Positions 17,383 through 24,822 of a stretch of DNA of 64,000 nucleotides are shown one piece after another. Origin of the DNA: Thalassospira xianhensis MCCC 1A02616 (lineage in GTDB: Bacteria > Pseudomonadota > Alphaproteobacteria > Rhodospirillales > Thalassospiraceae); the NCBI RefSeq assembly GCF_003326475.1, contig NZ_JPWA01000004.1, positions 124,001-188,000 on the forward strand. The letters are read 5' to 3'. The position numbers and the translations under genes were made by a program. The stretch's first letter is position 1, and each line of letters starts with the position of its first letter. The notes under the pieces were generated by a model, which saw only the letters and a list, made by a program, of their open reading frames with translations, was not told the origin of the DNA and made no database searches.

Positions 17383-19877
17383 GATTTTTCTCCGCGGACT
17401 TTCCACCGGCGTAGCAAAAGCGAGTTGCTGACAACCGATACCGAGCTTAGCGCCATGGCAGCCCCGGCAATCGCGGGACTAAGGATACCGAATGCAGCCA
17501 AAGGAACACCGATGACGTTATAGGCAAAAGCCCAGAACAGATTTTGGGCGATCTTGCGCCGTGTTGCGATCGACACATCAATTGCCCCCTCGACAAGTGC
17601 CGGGTCAGACCGCATCAGGGTAATGCCCGCCGTCTCCATGGCCACATCGGTACCGCCCCCCATCGCAATACCGACATCCGCCGCCGCCAGGGCTGGCGCA
17701 TCATTGATACCATCGCCGACCATGGCAACATGACGGCCAGCCTTGCGCAGTTTTTCGACCTCGCGCGCCTTGTCCTGCGGCCGGATACGACCGCGGCCTT
17801 CTTCAAGACCAAGCTGCTCTGCAACATAGGAGGCAACATCTTCACCGTCTCCAGACAACATGATGCTGTTGATTCCACGCGCTTTCAGATCGGTTATCGC
17901 CTGTTTAGCCGACGCACGAATGCGATCTTCCAGCGTGATGAACCCCGCGAACCTGCCGTCAATCGCAACTAGAATGACGGTCTGGCCGCGCCCTTCGTAA
18001 TCGGCAATCTTGCTGCCAAGGTCACCATCTGGCAATCCAATACCAAGATCGGCAAGCATTGCCTCATTGCCTATAACGACATTGTGGTCTTCGACCTTTG
18101 CCTGAACACCGGCACCGGTTTTGCTGTTAAAATCAGTGATGTCAGGAATTTTAATTTCCTGTTTGCGTGCGGCATTGACGATTGCGCGCGCCAGCGGATG
18201 TTCGCTTGCGGCCTGCACGGCGGCAACCATCCGCAGCAGTCCGGCTTCATCTGTGCCCTCTGCATGTTTGATGTCTCGAACTGTTGGCTTGCCTTCGGTC
18301 AGGGTGCCGGTTTTATCAAAAATGACAGTATCGACATTGTGTGCCTGTTCCAGCGCATCGAAGTTCCGGATCAGGATACCGCTTTTCGCCGCGGCCCCCG
18401 TGCCCGCCACCAGTGCGGTTGGTGTCGCAAGCCCCAATGCACAGGGGCAGGCAATAACAAGAACCGAAACAGCGGCCACAATAGATGCTTCCATAGTGGC
18501 ACCGAATAAAAGCCATCCGCCAAAGGTAACCAAAGCAATCAAGACGACCACGGGCACAAAAATCCCGGAAACTTTATCGACCAGTTTCTGAACCGGTGCC
18601 TTTCCGGTCTGGGCCTGTTCAACCAGCCGAATGATCCGCGACAGTGTTGTGTCTTCGCCGATTGCGGTGACTTCGACATCAAGCCGCCCGGTGCCATTGA
18701 CCGCACCGCCGACAACCGTATCGCCGGGCACACGCGCCACGGGGCGTGTTTCCCCCGTGATCAGACTTTCATCCAATTCACTTTCACCGGCCGAAACCTT
18801 GCCATCTACGGGAACCCGTTCGCCGGGCAAGACCCGAACGATATCCCCGATAACGAGTTCGGCAATATCGATTTCAACTTCGCCATTGTCCTGATCAAGT
18901 TTACGTGCCCGACGCGGACGCAATGCCATTAGTTCACGAATGGCCGCCGACGCACCGCGTTTGGCGCGCTCTTCCATGATCTTGCCAGCAAGGATCAGGG
19001 TGATGATCGCGGCCGATGCTTCGAAATAAAGATGGGTCTGCCCGTCATGCCCCGCCACCAGCATGTTATACAGGCTCAGGAGATAGGCGGCCGATGTACC
19101 AAGTGCTACCAGCACGTCCATATTGGCACTGGCGTTACGCAGCGCCATCCATGCACCGCGATAGAACCGCCAACCGATCAGAAACTGCACCGGGGTCGCA
19201 AGGGCCAGTTCAGCCCACGGGTTCAAATGATAATTGATCCCCAGATACATCCAGATCATCTGGGCAACCAGCGGCGCGGTCAGGATGATTGACGCCCCCA
19301 ACCATAGAAGCGATTTATCGAAACCGTTTTTTTCGATATCTTGCTGTCCGTTGGCGGGATCGGACTTGTTACGTGAAACCGCGTGATAGCCAGCCTTCTC
19401 AACAGCAGCGATGACATCCGCATCATCAAGCTGCCCGGGTAAAGTACGGATATCGGCACGTTCCAGCGCAAAATTAACATTGGCTTCGGTAATGCCGGGC
19501 AGCTTGCCCAATGCCTTTTCCACACGAAGCGCACAATTGGCACAAGTCATGCCATCAATATCGAAAGACCGGCTTTCATCCGCTACGGAATATCCTGCAG
19601 AACGAATGGTGTCGGCCAGTTTCCCGACAGACGTCTGATTACGATCAAAGGTGATATGTGCAGAATTCAGCGCAAGGTTCACGACGGACGATACACCGGG
19701 CAGCTTTCCCAATGCCTTTTCAATTCGCCCAGCACAGGATGCGCAGCTCATCCCACCGATTTGCAGGGTCACTTCGTCACGCGCCCCTTCACCCACAGTT
19801 TTTGTCAAACCGGGCGCACCATTGCCACCAGTCTCGGAGATGTCGGGTTCTGATCGCCTATCCATTTTGGTCACCAT
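17379..19877 (-). CDS. copA: Copper-exporting P1B-type ATPase CopA
   Basis: CopA pumps Cu(I) out of the cytosol across the inner membrane. The 832-residue product has two N-terminal heavy-metal domains with GMSCASCAGRIEKAL and GMTCANCALRVEKAL. It then has eight predicted membrane segments, the metal-binding CPC in VIACPCALGLATPTA, the phosphorylation site FDKTGTLTEGKP, the nucleotide-binding HP dipeptide in ASEHPLARAI, and the hinge MVGDGINDAPAL. ATG 19877 is the longest start; ATG 19865 (MDRRSEPD) with GGTGA just before it is equally plausible. It is first in an operon with cueR and a cytochrome c, behind a CueR-type promoter. Confidence 0.97.
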   Translation of the reverse strand: MVTKMDRRSEPDISETGGNGAPGLTKTVGEGARDEVTLQIGGMSCASCAGRIEKALGKLPGVSSVVNLALNSAHITFDRNQTSVGKLADTIRSAGYSVADESRSFDIDGMTCANCALRVEKALGKLPGITEANVNFALERADIRTLPGQLDDADVIAAVEKAGYHAVSRNKSDPANGQQDIEKNGFDKSLLWLGASIILTAPLVAQMIWMYLGINYHLNPWAELALATPVQFLIGWRFYRGAWMALRNASANMDVLVALGTSAAYLLSLYNMLVAGHDGQTHLYFEASAAIITLILAGKIMEERAKRGASAAIRELMALRPRRARKLDQDNGEVEIDIAELVIGDIVRVLPGERVPVDGKVSAGESELDESLITGETRPVARVPGDTVVGGAVNGTGRLDVEVTAIGEDTTLSRIIRLVEQAQTGKAPVQKLVDKVSGIFVPVVVLIALVTFGGWLLFGATMEASIVAAVSVLVIACPCALGLATPTALVAGTGAAAKSGILIRNFDALEQAHNVDTVIFDKTGTLTEGKPTVRDIKHAEGTDEAGLLRMVAAVQAASEHPLARAIVNAARKQEIKIPDITDFNSKTGAGVQAKVEDHNVVIGNEAMLADLGIGLPDGDLGSKIADYEGRGQTVILVAIDGRFAGFITLEDRIRASAKQAITDLKARGINSIMLSGDGEDVASYVAEQLGLEEGRGRIRPQDKAREVEKLRKAGRHVAMVGDGINDAPALAAADVGIAMGGGTDVAMETAGITLMRSDPALVEGAIDVSIATRRKIAQNLFWAFAYNVIGVPLAAFGILSPAIAGAAMALSSVSVVSNSLLLRRWKVRGEKS

Positions 19878-19904
19878 TCCATGATCAATAACTTGATATG
19901 GGTG

Positions 19905-19935
19905 ACCATAGAGCTTCCAGCAACTGGAAGGTCAA
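19905..19935 (-). promoter_or_regulatory. CueR-controlled copA promoter and operator
   Basis: On the minus strand there is a -35 TTGACC (19935-19930) and a -10 TATGGT (19910-19905). They are separated by 19 bases, the overlong spacing typical of MerR-family promoters. Between them lies the perfect dyad CTTCCAG-TTG-CTGGAAG, which matches the known CueR recognition pattern. The copA start is about 30 bases further on. Confidence 0.93.
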
Positions 19936-19997
19936 GCGGAAAACGGGCGAATTAATTGTGCATTATCAATTCACCACCAAGCATCTGATAAACAATA

Positions 19998-20023
19998 AAA
20001 AACCCCGGACAATGCCGGGGTTT
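19998..20023 (-). terminator. Terminator after the bacterioferritin genes
   Basis: The stem AAAACCCCGG / CCGGGGTTTT has a six-base loop and is followed on the minus strand by TTATTGTT. It lies about 20 bases beyond the last bfr stop. Confidence 0.88.
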
Positions 20024-20043
20024 TCGAATGATGTTGGGCAACC

Positions 20044-20535
20044 TTAACCGTGCGGATTCGGTTCACCAACAGCGCGGAACTGGATATAGTTCGGCAGGCC
20101 CATCATATCGATCAGACGGATCTGCTGCTCAAGCCAATATGCATGATCTTCTTCGCTGTCATCCAGCAAGGTGGTCAGCATATTACGCGTCTGATAATCT
20201 TCTTCCTTTTCGGCAAGTTTGATCGCCTTTTTCAGAAGATCGATCACATGATATTCGTGCTCAAGATCATTTTTCATCATCTCTGGCACGGTTTTGCCGA
20301 TCTTGATCGGACTGCGCGACGCGGTATCGGGCACACCTTCAAGGAACAGAATACGTTCGATCAGGCGTTTTGCATGCTCGAGCTCTTCGTCCTTTTCATG
20401 GTGCATCCGGGTATAAAGCGCATGCAAACCCCAATCGAGATACATCTCGGCATGGGTGTTGTACTGGTCTGCAGCAGACAATTCAGCCGTAAGCTGTTTG
20501 TTCAGCGCGTCGATAACCTTCTTGTTACCCTTCAT
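20044..20535 (-). CDS. bfr: Bacterioferritin subunit with ferroxidase centre, no haem methionine
   Basis: This is an iron-storage shell subunit of 163 residues. Aligned by hand with E. coli Bfr it keeps the di-iron ligands Glu18, Glu51 and His54 and the C-terminal EEDH pair (equivalent to Glu127/His130). Residue 52 is Leu in place of the haem-ligating Met. It should therefore oxidise Fe(II) but not bind haem between like subunits. It lies 21 bases downstream of a second bfr with the opposite pattern, so the two probably build a mixed 24-mer. A terminator follows. Confidence 0.95.
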   Translation of the reverse strand: MKGNKKVIDALNKQLTAELSAADQYNTHAEMYLDWGLHALYTRMHHEKDEELEHAKRLIERILFLEGVPDTASRSPIKIGKTVPEMMKNDLEHEYHVIDLLKKAIKLAEKEEDYQTRNMLTTLLDDSEEDHAYWLEQQIRLIDMMGLPNYIQFRAVGEPNPHG

Positions 20536-20556
20536 GGCGTTTAAGCTCCTGCTGTG

Positions 20557-21033
20557 TTAGTCGCCGTCGCCAGAACGGCTTTGAATGTAATTCTGCATCC
20601 CGACATTTTCGATCTGCCACTGCTCTGTTTCCAGCCAGTCGACATGTTCTTCCTGATCTTCAAGAAATTTGACTAGAAGATCGCGGGTTACGAAATCTTC
20701 GGCTTTTTCGCAGGCGGTAATCGCCTCGCGCAGAAGCGGCAGACTTGCCAGTTCGAACTTCATATCGCAGGAAACGATTTCCTCGACATTCTCGCCGATC
20801 ATAAGCTTGTTCAAATTCTGAAGATTGGGCAGGCCTTCAAGGAACAGAATGCGCTCAATGGTGTCATCGGCACGTTTCATTTCCTTGATCGAAAGTTTGT
20901 ATTCGTACTCGCCCATTTCTTCCACGCCCCAGTCGCGGAGCATACGGGCATGCAGGAAATACTGGTTAATCGCCGTTAACTGGTTGGTCAGCACGCGATT
21001 GAGATAACCGATGATCTTGGGATCACCCTTCAT
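20557..21033 (-). CDS. bfr: Bacterioferritin subunit with haem methionine, degenerate ferroxidase site
   Basis: The 158-residue product aligns with E. coli Bfr without gaps in its N-terminal half. Met52, the haem axial ligand, is present (IKEMKRAD). The ferroxidase ligands are altered: Gln18 for Glu, Arg54 for His, and Gln in place of the Glu127 equivalent (DQEEH), while Glu51 is kept. It should bind haem but oxidise iron poorly or not at all. It is the first gene of a two-gene unit with the catalytic paralogue. Paired haem and catalytic subunits are known from Neisseria and magnetotactic relatives. Confidence 0.95.
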   Translation of the reverse strand: MKGDPKIIGYLNRVLTNQLTAINQYFLHARMLRDWGVEEMGEYEYKLSIKEMKRADDTIERILFLEGLPNLQNLNKLMIGENVEEIVSCDMKFELASLPLLREAITACEKAEDFVTRDLLVKFLEDQEEHVDWLETEQWQIENVGMQNYIQSRSGDGD

Positions 21034-21315
21034 GGTGGCACTCCTGATGATTGGGCTGCTCGAATAGTGGGATCGACCATCCCCATTTTCAAGGGAAAAC
21101 CGCGCCTTTGATTACCATTATCAATAATTTAGCCGATTTTTACGCTAATTCTCAATTCACGGCACACAAGTAAAAATCATTCGCGCAGCAACCATTGCGA
21201 ATGAAAATCGATCCGCCCGTTTTCGGTTGTTTTTGTTTGTTTCAACCAATCTCTGGGACCTTTTTTCGCGTACGAGTCGGAATTATGATTTTCGCTGCCG
21301 GAGGTCGCCCGTTAA

Positions 21316-22890
21316 ATGTCTGCCATCAAATCAATCCGTTTCATACTTGGTGATCAGCTGTCTGTTTCATTGGCAAGTTTAAGGGATGCCGATCCTGATC
21401 ACGACTTGATTGTAATGGCGGAACCGAACAGCGAGGCAAACTATGTCGCCCATCACAGGCAGAAAATTGTCTTCATTCTGTCTGCGATGCGCCATTTCGC
21501 TCAGGAATTACGTGAAAAGGGTTTCGCGGTTTGTTATTTCGATTATGAGAACCAGCCGACCAATAGCTTTACCGATGCCCTGAAACTGGCATTGAAACAT
21601 CACCCGGTGAAACAGGTGATCGTCACGGAGCCAAGTGAATGGCGAATACTCAGCGAGGTCGAAAAATGGGCCGACACATTTGATATCACGCTTGATGTTC
21701 GCGAAGATGATCGTTTCTTTGCCCCGCTTTCGGCATTTGCGGAGTTTGCTGAAAACCGAAAGGAACTCCGTATGGAGTATTTCTATCGGCAACTGCGACG
21801 TACGACTGGCATATTGATGGAGCCGGACGGAAAACCGGTCGGCGATCAATGGAATTTTGATCACGATAATCGCGAACGTCTTCCCGATGACCACCGGCTG
21901 CCAAGTCCCCTGACCTTCAAACCGGACACGATCACGCAGGCATTGCTGGAACGTGTTGTAGAAGATTTCCCAAATGCTAGTGGGAAGCATGAAAGTTTCG
22001 GTTGGGCGGTTACCCGACAGGATGCACTAGAAGCTCTTGATCACTTTATCGAACATCGATTGCCGCTATTTGGCGACTATCAGGATGCGATGACAGTAAA
22101 AAGCAGTACTGTTTATCATAGCCTACTAAGCGGCTACATCAATGTTGGCCTTTTGCTTCCCGATGAAGTGTGCCGTGCCGCCGAAGTTGCCTATCGCAAC
22201 GGTAATGTGCCGATTAACGCCGCCGAAGGCTTTATTCGTCAGATTCTCGGTTGGCGTGAATATGTCCGTGGTCTTTACTGGCACATGGGGCCGGAATACG
22301 GAAAAGGCAGCTATTTTGATGGCAGGCGCCCCCTGCCCGCCTTTTTCTGGGATGGTGACGTTGCAATGAACTGCCTGCATCGGGCCATCACCGAAACACT
22401 CGACAATGCCTACGCCCATCACATTCAGCGATTGATGGTAATTGGCAACTTTGCGCTTCTATCGGGTCTGGACCCAAAGGAAGTCGGTGAATGGTATCTG
22501 GCAGTTTATATCGACGCGTTTGAATGGGTGGAACTTCCCAACACCTTTGGCATGGCACTTTATGCCGACGGCGGAAAAATGGCGTCCAAGCCCTATGCTG
22601 CGAGTGGAAAATACATCAACCGGATGTCTGATTACTGTTCGGCTTGCCAATACAATCCCAATAAGAACACAGAGTCCGATGCATGCCCCTTTAACGCACT
22701 TTACTGGCACTTCCTGGATCGTAATGTCGATAAACTCGGCAGAAATCCGCGCCTTGCTATGCCATATCGCAATTGGTCGCGTATGAATGGGAACAGTAAA
22801 ACGGCACTAATTGAACAGGCCGAACATTTCCTGACACAGATGGATACCGGAAAAATCCCAAAGCCATCACATCAGCCAAGCCTGTGGTAG
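21316..22890 (+). CDS. FeS-containing bacterial cryptochrome/photolyase (PhrB/CryB-like)
   Basis: The 524-residue product belongs to the deoxyribodipyrimidine photolyase-related (FeS-BCP) group, whose studied members repair (6-4) photoproducts in light with FAD and a [4Fe-4S] cluster. The N-terminal alpha/beta antenna domain starts IRFILGDQLS. The C-terminal helical FAD domain contains the block GWREYVRGLYW. Four candidate cluster cysteines are visible: one in AMNCLHRAI and three in YCSACQYNPN and DACPFN. The ending with PSLW is compact. It has its own transcription unit, with an AT-rich region upstream. No antenna-chromophore synthesis gene is adjacent. Confidence 0.93.
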   Translation: MSAIKSIRFILGDQLSVSLASLRDADPDHDLIVMAEPNSEANYVAHHRQKIVFILSAMRHFAQELREKGFAVCYFDYENQPTNSFTDALKLALKHHPVKQVIVTEPSEWRILSEVEKWADTFDITLDVREDDRFFAPLSAFAEFAENRKELRMEYFYRQLRRTTGILMEPDGKPVGDQWNFDHDNRERLPDDHRLPSPLTFKPDTITQALLERVVEDFPNASGKHESFGWAVTRQDALEALDHFIEHRLPLFGDYQDAMTVKSSTVYHSLLSGYINVGLLLPDEVCRAAEVAYRNGNVPINAAEGFIRQILGWREYVRGLYWHMGPEYGKGSYFDGRRPLPAFFWDGDVAMNCLHRAITETLDNAYAHHIQRLMVIGNFALLSGLDPKEVGEWYLAVYIDAFEWVELPNTFGMALYADGGKMASKPYAASGKYINRMSDYCSACQYNPNKNTESDACPFNALYWHFLDRNVDKLGRNPRLAMPYRNWSRMNGNSKTALIEQAEHFLTQMDTGKIPKPSHQPSLW

Positions 22891-22939
22891 CTCGGATCAT
22901 CTGAAAAACAGCGGCATATTCAGAAGACAGAAAAACAAA

Positions 22940-22962
22940 AAGCCGGACGAAATGTCCGGCTT
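22940..22962 (-). terminator. Terminator after the DUF1127 gene
   Basis: The stem AGCCGGAC / GTCCGGCT has a short loop and is followed on the minus strand by TTTTGTTTTTCTG. It sits between the convergent photolyase and DUF1127 genes and could serve both. Confidence 0.85.
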
Positions 22963-23011
22963 CTGCTTACACAGCTGCCTACAAACTGGCGCTGTCGAAA
23001 TTCAGTCTGGC

Positions 23012-23176
23012 TTAAGCGATCGCGTCACGAGCAGCTTTGCGCGCTACGTCTTTGATCTGCCAGTGCGAAATCCCGACATCATCCAGGTCACGCTTGTCGA
23101 GATTGTAGAGTTCGTTCGCGACAGAGCGTGCATAGGCCCAACGGCGAACAGCAACGAGAATACTGGACAGGAACAT
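23012..23176 (-). CDS. DUF1127 small protein (54 residues)
   Basis: This short gene starts at ATG 23176 behind a near-perfect AAGGAGG with seven bases of spacing and ends with TAA at 23012. The product starts MFLSSILVAVRRWAYARSVA. It then carries the DUF1127 core ELYNLDKRDLDDVGISHW and a basic C-terminal helix. DUF1127 proteins are arginine-rich small regulators common in alphaproteobacteria; some studied members bind RNA and affect phosphate or carbon metabolism. The role here is unknown. A terminator follows within 50 bases. Confidence 0.93.
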   Translation of the reverse strand: MFLSSILVAVRRWAYARSVANELYNLDKRDLDDVGISHWQIKDVARKAARDAIA

Positions 23177-23455
23177 GTTGAACCTCCTTGGGATAAGAAT
23201 AAGAACGCTTGCCTGCGGGTCTTCCGCGTTTTGGTCGGCGCGTTCATCACTTCACTTTCTGTAATGCAATATGCTCCCAAGTGACATATGTCTCAACTGC
23301 CAAAGATTGCATATCATCTATTCCAAAATGTCACAATTGAATGGGTTCAATTGTGAAACTACGGCCCTGATCAGAAGAAAAATTGAAACAAATCATATAT
23401 TTCAGCGCACATCTGACATGCGGCAACGCAACATAGCCAATCACGACCTCCCCAC

Positions 23456-24253
23456 TCATTCTGCGGTTACCGTGACAACAGCACATTTGTCACCGGCAAG
23501 TTGGTCACGCACGCCCATTGCCAATTCAAAGAACTGTTCCCGCACGGCACCAGCATAAGGGTTCGCATTTTCAATCGCCCAGAAAACGCTTGGCGCATCG
23601 TAACGTACCATTTCGGTGGCCTTTAACAGCAAATCAAAGCTTGCCGTTGTCATGCGCACAGGCAACGGATCCATCCGGACCAGGACCTTGGCAATCAGGT
23701 GTGTCATCCCCTGCACGACGGCAGCCTCGCGGTCATGCTCATCTGGTGTAACAACGAACACCTTAAGCCGCAGAACGTGGCGCAGGAACGCCGCAATTCG
23801 GCGGAATTTGCGGCCCCGAACAGGACATATCGCGATCTTGAGCCCGGCAATACCGTCCCGGGCACTTTGCGGACCGAACAACGGATGGGTCCCGATAATA
23901 TCCACATGATTGGGAAGCCCCTCAAGCATTGCCCGAGCTGGTTCCATTTTCACGGACCCGACATCCAGAACAATGGCTCCCGCACGCAAATGCGGTGAAA
24001 TCCGTGTGATCAACGCCCTCATTTCTGTAACCGGCACAGCCAAAATGACGATATCGCATTTCGCCACGTTTATACTGTCAGCCGCCCGAATGTTTCCGGG
24101 CGTTACTGCCGACACACATGCCGAAACGGCATCCGGATTAATGTCATGCACCAAAAGCGGAAAATGATCCGCCAGATGCATGGCTGTCAAACGCCCAAAG
24201 GCGCCGAACCCGAAAATCCCTATCGTCGGATGATCTGGAAATAAAAAAGGCAT
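23456..24253 (-). CDS. Prephenate dehydrogenase-like NAD(P)-dependent enzyme
   Basis: The 265-residue product opens with a Rossmann motif (IGIFGFGAFGRLTA) and has the TyrA-family blocks DIVILAVPVTEM, VLDVGSVK and GTHPLFGPQSARDG, the last with the conserved His. Prephenate dehydrogenase makes 4-hydroxyphenylpyruvate for tyrosine. It is not next to hisC or aroA, where alphaproteobacterial tyrA often sits, so a TyrA-like enzyme with another substrate (arogenate or a secondary pathway) is possible. Its start codon lies inside the 3' arm of a terminator-like hairpin, behind a nine-codon leader ORF. Confidence 0.85.
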   Translation of the reverse strand: MPFLFPDHPTIGIFGFGAFGRLTAMHLADHFPLLVHDINPDAVSACVSAVTPGNIRAADSINVAKCDIVILAVPVTEMRALITRISPHLRAGAIVLDVGSVKMEPARAMLEGLPNHVDIIGTHPLFGPQSARDGIAGLKIAICPVRGRKFRRIAAFLRHVLRLKVFVVTPDEHDREAAVVQGMTHLIAKVLVRMDPLPVRMTTASFDLLLKATEMVRYDAPSVFWAIENANPYAGAVREQFFELAMGVRDQLAGDKCAVVTVTAE

Positions 24254-24280
24254 CGTCTGTCTCCGAAGAGCTGCGATGCC
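24249..24280 (-). promoter_or_regulatory. Putative attenuator hairpin covering the tyrA-like start codon
   Basis: On the minus strand GGCATCG (24280-24274) pairs with CGATGCC (24255-24249) across an 18-base loop and is followed by TTTTTTATTT, the form of an intrinsic terminator. The ATG at 24253 is in the 3' arm and the Shine-Dalgarno-like GGAG is in the loop. A competing pairing is possible between GCTGCG in the leader ORF and CGCAGC at the end of the 5' arm. Confidence 0.5.
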
Positions 24281-24298
24281 GGTGCCTGCCTTTTAAAA

Positions 24299-24328
24299 TC
24301 AACCGCCGACGACGCAGCGGTTGAACAT
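24299..24328 (-). CDS. Nine-residue leader ORF
   Basis: ATG 24328 follows GGGAG with eight bases of spacing. The frame reads MFNRCVVGG and stops with TGA at 24299, 45 bases before the tyrA-like start. The ORF itself can form the stem AACCGC / GCGGTT. Size, ribosome site and position fit a leader peptide, but it lacks the run of Tyr or Phe codons that would make it a clear aromatic attenuator. Translation is unproven. Confidence 0.4.
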   Translation of the reverse strand: MFNRCVVGG

Positions 24329-24822
24329 AGAAAACGCTCCCGCCTTATGTGGCAGGGCCGTAATAGAAATCAGCAAACAGGCAAATAACGTTTTTCATGA
24401 CTGCGATTAATAGTGCCAAGCCATTTGATGTCAAGGCATCTTGAGATCTTCGATCAAAGGCGGAAACGTTGCAGCAGCAATTCAAGTCATATCCATTTAA
24501 CGCAAGGCTCCTCCTGCCCCGTACATGACGGTCAGCCTGAAGGTCCCGCATTAAATTGAATCTGCACTTTTTGTTAGTGGCTGTTACAAATTCGAGCAGA
24601 TTTGATCGAATTGTGCATCACTGGAATAACTGTCTTGCAACGAAATACGCTAATCATCTTTGCTGCTCCGCAATATAATCCAAAGATATAATGCCATTTT
24701 TGTAACAGTTTGTTTCAGTTCGCATTCTGGAAACGCCCTGTTACAGTTTTGTGAGTGCAAAGGGTTCCCCTTGGCAGCATGTTGTCGCTGCAATTGGTTT
24801 AAAGCCAGGGAGGAAACCTTAA
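24329..24822. promoter_or_regulatory. Divergent regulatory region upstream of the sugar ABC operon
   Basis: No gene is seen. The heptamer TGTTACA or its complement occurs three times: CTGTTACA at 24591-24598, TGTAACAG at 24701-24708 and CTGTTACAG at 24738-24746. The last two form an inverted pair. They lie 75-230 bases upstream of gtsA and may be operator sites. GGAAACGTTGCA near 24462 resembles a LacI-type half-palindrome. Confidence 0.4.
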
